The position numbers and the translations under genes are program-made. DNA of 64,000 bases from Enemella evansiae. GTDB taxonomy: Bacteria > Pseudomonadota > Alphaproteobacteria > Rhodobacterales > Rhodobacteraceae. Numbering within the stretch: position 1 is the first letter of the stretch; the number at the start of each line of letters is the position of its first letter. Shown piece after piece: positions 58,503 through 64,000 of this stretch. The notes under the pieces are model-generated. The model saw only the letters and a program-made list of their open reading frames with translations. It ran no database searches and had not been told where the DNA came from. The stretch is from the NCBI GenBank assembly GCA_017255395.1, contig JAFKDC010000021.1, positions 1 to 64,000 of the forward strand, read 5' to 3'.

Positions 58503-59356
58503 GCCGACCGGGCTTCCTGCGCAACCCGATGCCCCCGGCACCGGCCCGCGCCGGTGGCCCCATCCGCAGCGGCTCTTTCGGACCGGAATTGCAGGCCGCG
58601 CCGTGGAAATACACCCTGTCGCACGACCGCGAAGAGGATTGCCTGCTGTGGATCACCCGCGGACAGGGCCGCGTGACGATCAACGGCCTGCGGCGCGGCC
58701 TGTCCATGCATCACGCGATCTTCCTGCCCGCCGGGACGCTCTTTGCGCTGGATCTTCAACAGGGCACGCAGGCGCTTTTTGTCCAGTCGCCGCACGGGCT
58801 GGCGCCGCGCATGCCGCAAGAGCCGCTGCTCTTGCGCATCCGCGACGGGCTGGCGCAGGCCGAACTGACCGGAGAGATCGACGCCATGGCCCGCGAGACC
58901 CAGCGCGCGCGGTCGCTGATGGGTGACGCGCTGGAGGCGCGGCTGCAACTGGTCGCCATCTGGTTGCGCCGCCAGATCGAGGCCGGCGCCGCCGAAGCCC
59001 CGGAAGAGACCGCCGCCCTGCGGCTGGTCCGGCGTTACGCGCGCCTCGTCACCCGCGAATTCCGCAGCGCCGAGCCGATCGCTCATCATGCCGGGGTGCT
59101 GGGCGTCACGCCCACGCATCTGTCGCGAGTCTGCCGCCAGTGCTGCGGCAAGACCGCCGCAGACCTGCTGACGGAACGGCGCCTGCATGCCGCCCGCGTC
59201 GCGCTGGAAAGCCCGCGCCCGCCGGTGCAGGAGATCGCGCGCGGCCTGGGCTTTGCCTCGCCAGCCTATTTCACCCGCTTCATCCAGAGCCACACCGGCC
59301 TCACCCCCAGCGCCCTGCGCGCGGGCGCCGCCCGCGCCTCGCCCCGGCGCGCGTAA
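58499..59356 (+). CDS. AraC-family transcriptional regulator
   Basis: 285 residues. The N-terminal half is a cupin-like effector domain ([35 protein letters not shown]). The C-terminal part (about 190-285) has the double helix-turn-helix with [20 protein letters not shown] and [20 protein letters not shown], the AraC signature. It overlaps miaA by four bases (ATGA), so its translation depends on miaA, an unusual position. Its target may be the ABC transporter downstream, but no binding site could be confirmed. Confidence 0.88.
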   Translation: MSRPGFLRNPMPPAPARAGGPIRSGSFGPELQAAPWKYTLSHDREEDCLLWITRGQGRVTINGLRRGLSMHHAIFLPAGTLFALDLQQGTQALFVQSPHGLAPRMPQEPLLLRIRDGLAQAELTGEIDAMARETQRARSLMGDALEARLQLVAIWLRRQIEAGAAEAPEETAALRLVRRYARLVTREFRSAEPIAHHAGVLGVTPTHLSRVCRQCCGKTAADLLTERRLHAARVALESPRPPVQEIARGLGFASPAYFTRFIQSHTGLTPSALRAGAARASPRRA

Positions 59357-59579
59357 AGGTCTCGTGACATCATACTCTGGCCGGTTGCCTTTCCGGAAAT
59401 GTCGCTTTTGAATGATGACTATGTCGTATTTTGACCACGAAACCCCGAATCTGGGCGTTGACGCATCGACTTCCGGCATGCGCAATGCGATCAGCCTCTT
59501 TCGGCCTCGCGGGTCCGGCATACCCGTGGCCAACCGTAACCGAGTTAACGACACGCATCCGTGTCACAGGGAGACCAAG

Positions 59580-61253
59580 ATGACCGATACGCACAGCCAG
59601 GACCGGGTCCATCCCGCCGCCAAGCTTTATGCGCGGGAGTTCAGGGCAGGCCAGCTTGGCCGCCGCGAATTCCTGGCCCGCACCACGGCGCTTGGGCTGA
59701 CGGCGGGCGCGGCCTACATGCTGGGCGGTCTGTCCCAGCCTGCCCGCGCGCAGGGCGCCATGCAGGAGGGCGGCACCATCCGCCTGCAATGCGAGGTGCG
59801 CGCCCATAAGGACACCCGCACCTACGACTGGACGCAAATGGCCTATGTCACCCATGGCACGCTGGAATATCTCGTCGAGTACAACTCTGACGGGACCTTC
59901 CGCGGCATGCTGCTGGAAAGCTGGGAGGTGAATGACGACGCCACCGAGTATACGCTGAAGGTGCGCCCGGGCATTACCTGGTCGAACGGCGATCCCTTCA
60001 CCGCAGAGGACGTGGCCCGCAATATCACCCGCTGGTGCGACAGTTCGGTCGAGGGCAATTCCATGGCCGCGCGCATGGCATCGCTGATCGACGACGAGAC
60101 CGGCAAGGCGGCAAAGGGCGCGATCACCGTGGTCGACGACATGACCGTGGCCCTGGTCTGCAAGCAGCCCGATATCACCGTGGTGGCGGGCTTCGCCGAC
60201 TATCCCGGGCCGGTCGTGCATTCCAGCTACGACCCGAACGCCGACTTGTCTGAACTGGTCGGCACCGGCCCCATGGACATCGTGCAGATGGACGTCGGCG
60301 TGAAAGCGGTGCTGCAGAAATCCGACCGCCCGTGGTGGGGCAACGAAGCCTTCGAGGAAGGCGGCTGGTACATCGACACGCTCGAGATCATCGACTACGG
60401 GCAGGACCCGGCGGCCTGGGTCGCGGCTGCGGAATCCGAAGAGGTCGACGTCTTCTACGAGACCGTGGGCGATTTCATCGACATCATGGATGCCATCGGC
60501 TGGCAGAACTCCGAGGTGGCGACCGGCTCGACCATCGTGATCCGTCCGAACCAGCTGGCCACCGACGCCGAGGGCAACACGCCCTATGCCGACAAGCGCG
60601 TGCGGCAGGCGCTGGCCATGGCGGTCGACAACGCGATCTGTCTGGAACTGGGCTATGCCGACCGGGGCACGGTGGCCGAGAACCACCACGTCGGCCCGAT
60701 CCACCCGGAATACGACCCATCCGTCGGGCGGCTGCCCTATGACCCGGCCCGCGCCATGGAGCTGATGACCGAAGCCGGCATGGCGGATTACGAGCACGAA
60801 TTGCAGTCCATCGACGACGACTGGCGCAAGAACACCACCGACGCGGTGGCGGCGCAGCTGCGCGACGCGGGCTTCAAGGTGCGCCGGACGATCCTGCCCG
60901 GCTCGACCTTCTGGAACGACTGGACGAAATACGCCTTCAGCTCGACCAACTGGAACCACCGCCCGCTGGCCGTGCAGATCCTTGCGCTGGCCTACAAGTC
61001 CGGCGAGGCCTGGAACGAGTTCGGCTTTGCCAACCAGGAATTCGACGCCCTGCTGGCCGAGGCCTCATCCATCGCCGACGCCGACAAGCGCCGCGCGGTC
61101 ATGGGCAAGCTTCAGGCGATCCTGATCGAGGAAGGCGTGACGATCCAGCCCTACTGGCGGTCGCTCTATCGCCACTCGGCAGAGGGCATCCTGGGGGCGG
61201 AACAGCACATCTCTTACATGCCGCAAGTCTACAAGTGGGGACTTGCCGCCTGA
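59580..61253 (+). CDS. Peptide/nickel-type ABC transporter substrate-binding protein (Tat signal)
   Basis: 557 residues, SBP family 5. The twin-arginine signal is [20 protein letters not shown] (Arg28, Arg29) with a cleavage region at ARAQG. The mature part has [40 protein letters not shown] and [27 protein letters not shown] precedes the ATG at 59580; the open frame to 59412 is not supported. It binds a peptide or related solute in the periplasm; Tat export suggests folding in the cytoplasm. First gene of the transporter group; relatives of this type occur in many marine Rhodobacteraceae. Confidence 0.92.
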   Translation: MTDTHSQDRVHPAAKLYAREFRAGQLGRREFLARTTALGLTAGAAYMLGGLSQPARAQGAMQEGGTIRLQCEVRAHKDTRTYDWTQMAYVTHGTLEYLVEYNSDGTFRGMLLESWEVNDDATEYTLKVRPGITWSNGDPFTAEDVARNITRWCDSSVEGNSMAARMASLIDDETGKAAKGAITVVDDMTVALVCKQPDITVVAGFADYPGPVVHSSYDPNADLSELVGTGPMDIVQMDVGVKAVLQKSDRPWWGNEAFEEGGWYIDTLEIIDYGQDPAAWVAAAESEEVDVFYETVGDFIDIMDAIGWQNSEVATGSTIVIRPNQLATDAEGNTPYADKRVRQALAMAVDNAICLELGYADRGTVAENHHVGPIHPEYDPSVGRLPYDPARAMELMTEAGMADYEHELQSIDDDWRKNTTDAVAAQLRDAGFKVRRTILPGSTFWNDWTKYAFSSTNWNHRPLAVQILALAYKSGEAWNEFGFANQEFDALLAEASSIADADKRRAVMGKLQAILIEEGVTIQPYWRSLYRHSAEGILGAEQHISYMPQVYKWGLAA

Positions 61254-61387
61254 CGGATCCGCTGACGCTCGACCGGGCCGTTTCCTGACTGGGGCGGCCC
61301 GTTTCGCAACAGCGCGCCCCGAAGCGGGGTGCCAGCAAGGGCGGGGCGGCGATGCACCCCCTGCCCGGCCAGCCCTGAGAGGCCAAT

Positions 61388-62434
61388 ATGGGATTGTTCA
61401 TACTCAGGCGGATCGGCGTCATGCTGCTGACCGCCCTCTGCCTGACTTTTCTGGTTTTCTACCTGACCAACCTTTACCCGAACCTCGAAAAGCTCGCCAA
61501 GACGCAGGGCAACTTCCGCATGTCGGACCAGGCGGTGGCATCCTGGCTGGAAAAGGGCGGCTACCTGCAACCGACGCCGGTGAAATACGCAGAGTGGCTG
61601 GGCGTGGTGCCCTCCTACCGGCATACCGACGCCGAGGGCAGCGTGACGGGCCGCTGCATCGAGCCGGGCATGACGGCGGAAGAGGCGCCCGCGTTCTGCG
61701 GCGTGTTGCAGGGCTACTGGGGCTGGTCGACGGTCTTCCGGGACCCGGTGGCAGAGATCATCGGCACGCGGCTGTCGCTGACCGGCGTGCTGATGTTCTG
61801 GGTGATGATGCTGATGGTGCCCGGCGCGCTGATCATCGGCGTGCTGGCAGGCATGAAAGAGGGCTCGCCGCTGGACCGCTCGCTGTCGACGGTCTCGATC
61901 ACCACGACGGCGACGCCGGAATATGTCTCGGGCGTGCTCTTCATCGCGGTCTTCGCCTCGTCCGCCGTGGGGCTGAAATGGTTCAAGGGCACCGCGACAA
62001 GCGCCATGGACGGCCCGACCTTCGAGAATTTCTTCCTGCCGGTGCTGACCATCGCGCTTTTCGGCATGGGCTATATCGCGCGGATGACGCGGGCCGCCAT
62101 GGCCGAGGTCATGACGGCGCAATACATCCGCACCGCGCGGCTGAAGGGCGTTTCCTTCCGCAACATCGTGTTGAAGCACGCGCTGCGGAACGCCCTTATC
62201 GCCCCCTTCACCGTCATCATGCTGCAATTCCCGTGGCTGCTGAACGGCGTGGTGATCGTCGAGACCCTGTTCAACTACAAGGGCTTCGGCTGGACGCTGG
62301 TGCAGGCGGCCTCGAACAACGACATCGAGCTGCTGCTGGGCGTCTCGGTGGTCTCGGTCATCGTCGTGCTGGTGACGCAGCTGATTTCCGACATCGGCTA
62401 TGTCTACCTGAACCCTCGCATCAGCGTGACCTGA
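61388..62434 (+). CDS. Peptide-type ABC transporter permease (DppB-like)
   Basis: 348 residues. The first membrane helix (RIGVMLLTALCLTFLVFYLT) is followed by an enlarged periplasmic loop (about 30-120) with two Cys (90 and 104) that could form a disulfide. The inner-membrane permease core has the EAA-type loop in YIRTARLKGVSFRNIVLKHA. About 130 bp after the binding-protein gene. It pairs with the next gene to form the membrane channel. Confidence 0.92.
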   Translation: MGLFILRRIGVMLLTALCLTFLVFYLTNLYPNLEKLAKTQGNFRMSDQAVASWLEKGGYLQPTPVKYAEWLGVVPSYRHTDAEGSVTGRCIEPGMTAEEAPAFCGVLQGYWGWSTVFRDPVAEIIGTRLSLTGVLMFWVMMLMVPGALIIGVLAGMKEGSPLDRSLSTVSITTTATPEYVSGVLFIAVFASSAVGLKWFKGTATSAMDGPTFENFFLPVLTIALFGMGYIARMTRAAMAEVMTAQYIRTARLKGVSFRNIVLKHALRNALIAPFTVIMLQFPWLLNGVVIVETLFNYKGFGWTLVQAASNNDIELLLGVSVVSVIVVLVTQLISDIGYVYLNPRISVT

Positions 62435-62444
62435 GGAGGGCGTG

Positions 62445-63887
62445 ATGGAAGATCTCACATGGACAGGCGGGCTGGGCACGGTTCTGGACCCCGTGCTTTA
62501 TGTGCTGGTGCCGGTCTTCGCCGTCTCTCTGGTGGCGCGCATCCTGCTGTCTTGGTTCGAGCCCGACCCCGGCATCCAGACCAACCCGGACGGCACGATC
62601 ATGGCGACCGGCGGCCTGCGCGGCCTCTCGGCGCGGGCGTCGAACTGGCTGGGGCTGGCGCTGCTGGCCCTCGTGCTGGCCTACCTCCTGGGCGGCGTGG
62701 TGCTGGGCGCGGATGCGGGCATTGTGGGCGCCATCAGCCAGCGGTTCACGCCGGTCTGGATCGCGCTGGCGCTGACCTTCGGCCTGTCGATCACCTACAA
62801 GCGGCGGCTGGGGCTTTACGGCAAGCTTTTCGACTCGACCATCGGCATGATCGGCTTTGGCCTGGTGATGTTCTGGGTCTACACGGCCTTCTTCACCGGG
62901 CTCTTCGACCTGATCGCCACGCATCCGCCGCTGGATCAGGTCTCTGGCATGAAGAACAAGGTCCCCGGCACGCCCCTGCGCGGCGCCGAGGCGGGCGAAT
63001 ACCCCTGGTATTTGCTGGGCGGCGACAACCTGGCGCGCGACGTCTTCAGCCGCGTGGTGAAAGGCTCTGTCGTGGTGATCCAGATCGCGCCCTTGGCGAC
63101 GCTATTCGCCTTCATGGTGGGCATCACGCTGGGCCTGCCTGCGGGCTACTACGGCGGCACGCTGGACGTGGGCCTGTCGTTCCTCGCCAACCTCATCCTC
63201 GCCTTCCCGGTGATCCTGCTCTTCTACCTGCTGGTCACGCCAGAGATCGTGGCGACCGGCCTGCCGCAATACATGGCGGTGGTGCTGTTCGTGTTTCCCA
63301 TCGTCTTTGCCGGAGTTCTCATCCATTCACGCTATCGCACCCAGCCGTCGAAGGACCGGCTGTGGCTGGCCGTGGTGCTGGTGCCGATGGCGCTGGTCTA
63401 CCTGTCGGTGATCAACCAGCCGGCATCGCCGATCGCGTTCTGGCCGCTGGATTTCTTCGACGTGCCGCCGGGGATCCTCGTGGTCTTCGTCTCCGTGGTC
63501 TTCGTGAATGCGCCGACGGTCTTCCGCATCGTCCGGGGGCTGGCCATGGACATCAAGACCCGCGACTATGTCGCCGCCGCCCAGACCCGGGGCGAGCGTC
63601 CGTGGTACATCATGCTGTGGGAGATCCTGCCCAACGCGAGGGGTCCGCTGATCGTCGATTTCTGCCTGCGCATCGGCTACACCACGATCCTTCTGGGCAC
63701 GCTGGGGTTCTTCGGGCTGGGGCTGCCGCCCGAGAGCCCGGACTGGGGATCGACGATCAACGACGGGCGCAAGCTCTTGTCGATCTACCTGCACCCCGCG
63801 CTGCCGCCGGCCTTCGCGCTTCTGTCGCTGGTGCTGGGGCTGAACCTGCTGGCGGACGGGCTGCGGGAAGAAACGTTGCGCGATTGA
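62445..63887 (+). CDS. Peptide-type ABC transporter permease (DppC-like, long form)
   Basis: 480 residues, longer than the usual 300 for DppC. Extra hydrophobic segments in the first half (LLALVLAYLLGGVVLGADAG, IGMIGFGLVMFWVYTAFFTG) precede the permease core with EAA-type motif AAQTRGERPWYIMLWEILPN and LGFFGLGLPPESPDWGSTIN. ATG at 62445 is preceded by GAGGAGG; a GTG three bases earlier was not used. It starts 10 bases after the first permease stop. A dispersed repeat separates it from the next gene. Confidence 0.92.
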   Translation: MEDLTWTGGLGTVLDPVLYVLVPVFAVSLVARILLSWFEPDPGIQTNPDGTIMATGGLRGLSARASNWLGLALLALVLAYLLGGVVLGADAGIVGAISQRFTPVWIALALTFGLSITYKRRLGLYGKLFDSTIGMIGFGLVMFWVYTAFFTGLFDLIATHPPLDQVSGMKNKVPGTPLRGAEAGEYPWYLLGGDNLARDVFSRVVKGSVVVIQIAPLATLFAFMVGITLGLPAGYYGGTLDVGLSFLANLILAFPVILLFYLLVTPEIVATGLPQYMAVVLFVFPIVFAGVLIHSRYRTQPSKDRLWLAVVLVPMALVYLSVINQPASPIAFWPLDFFDVPPGILVVFVSVVFVNAPTVFRIVRGLAMDIKTRDYVAAAQTRGERPWYIMLWEILPNARGPLIVDFCLRIGYTTILLGTLGFFGLGLPPESPDWGSTINDGRKLLSIYLHPALPPAFALLSLVLGLNLLADGLREETLRD

Positions 63888-63900
63888 CCGGGCGGGCATC

Positions 63901-63943
63901 GGGGGCCAGCCCCCGGACCCCCGGGATATTTCAGGACAGAAGA
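63901..63943 (+). repeat. Dispersed repeat, copy 7
   Basis: GGGGGCCAGCCCCC, then ACCCCCGGGATATTTCAG and GACAGAAGA. It lies inside a transporter operon rather than at a convergent end. Shares 27 identical bases with copy 4a. Confidence 0.75.
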
Positions 63944-63984
63944 TGCAGGGGAGACGCCCCTGCCCGAGACGAGGGATGACGAGA

Positions 63985-64000
63985 ATGACAGAGGCGTATG
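63985..64000 (+). CDS. 5' end of the next transporter-operon gene (partial)
   Basis: ATG ACA GAG GCG TAT (MTEAY) at the window edge, with GAGGG nine bases upstream; an in-frame ATG at 63976 abuts that site and is less likely. By position it should be the ABC ATPase of the transporter, but the sequence ends here. Confidence 0.45.

Noticed and set aside
62459-63979. 506-codon alternative frame over the second permease
   Set aside because: Arg/Gly/Ala-rich shadow; the real frame has membrane helices and the EAA motif.

Overview
The window looks like one continuous chromosomal stretch of an alphaproteobacterium of the Rhodobacteraceae (roseobacter/Rhodobacter type). The evidence is high GC with strong GC3 bias, LpxI instead of LpxH in the lipid A cluster, a short-form ProS, an ihfA-MerR pair next to fabH, an ornithine-lipid acyltransferase, flagellin of the roseobacter type, and a dispersed family of GC-palindrome plus 'GGTATTT/GGATATTT...AGAAGAA' repeats. 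Almost everything is core housekeeping. No insertion sequence, prophage or CRISPR array was seen.

Layout. 0-5 kb: an AbrB-type membrane protein, then an ABC-F ATPase, olsB and bamE on the minus strand. 5-8.6 kb: the fatty-acid/phospholipid start operon yceD-rpmF-plsX-fabH, followed by ihfA and a MerR-like protein with a very long disordered tail. 10.4 kb: tRNA-Pro(GGG), then a double-domain dCTP deaminase. 12-21 kb (minus strand): small protein, scpB, scpA, nagZ, SPOR protein, argS, a cation/proton antiporter with an RCK-like domain, and dgt; erpA is divergent. 22-24.4 kb (minus strand): a three-gene operon that does not match any system I know. It encodes a 118-residue protein with five copies of AFTSWSGP in exact 20-residue register, a 353-residue helical protein of unknown family, and a DMT-family transporter. 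It is separated from xthA by a palindrome-dense, AT-rich 442-bp intergenic region with DnaA-box-like sites. 24.8-30 kb: xthA, bolA, grxD, zapA with a coiled-coil partner, and transketolase.

30-41.6 kb (minus strand) is the envelope biogenesis cluster frr-uppS-cdsA-dxr-rseP-[43-aa membrane protein]-bamA-skp-fabZ-lpxA-lpxI-lpxB. It runs from isoprenoid and phospholipid precursors through outer-membrane protein assembly to lipid A. lpxD is missing from the position it has in E. coli, and pyrH lies 15 kb away instead of next to frr. 41.8-45.2 kb: folB-folP-glmM (folate and amino-sugar synthesis). 45.6-48 kb: a DUF2937-type protein and proS. 48.3-52.6 kb: a secreted trypsin-like protease overlapping an L,D-transpeptidase, then a PerM/AI-2E permease coupled to an Hda-like DnaA regulator. 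52.9-59.4 kb: ppk, a solitary flagellin, pyrH, and miaA coupled to an AraC regulator. 59.6-64 kb: a peptide-type ABC transporter (Tat-exported binding protein, two permeases, and the first codons of the next gene).

Gene starts were chosen from Shine-Dalgarno spacing, overlaps and family N-termini. Where a start is uncertain, the entry says so. The most interesting items are the AFTSWSGP repeat operon with its intergenic region, the dispersed repeat family, the rpmF leader hairpins, the 43-aa membrane protein upstream of bamA, and the long MerR tail.
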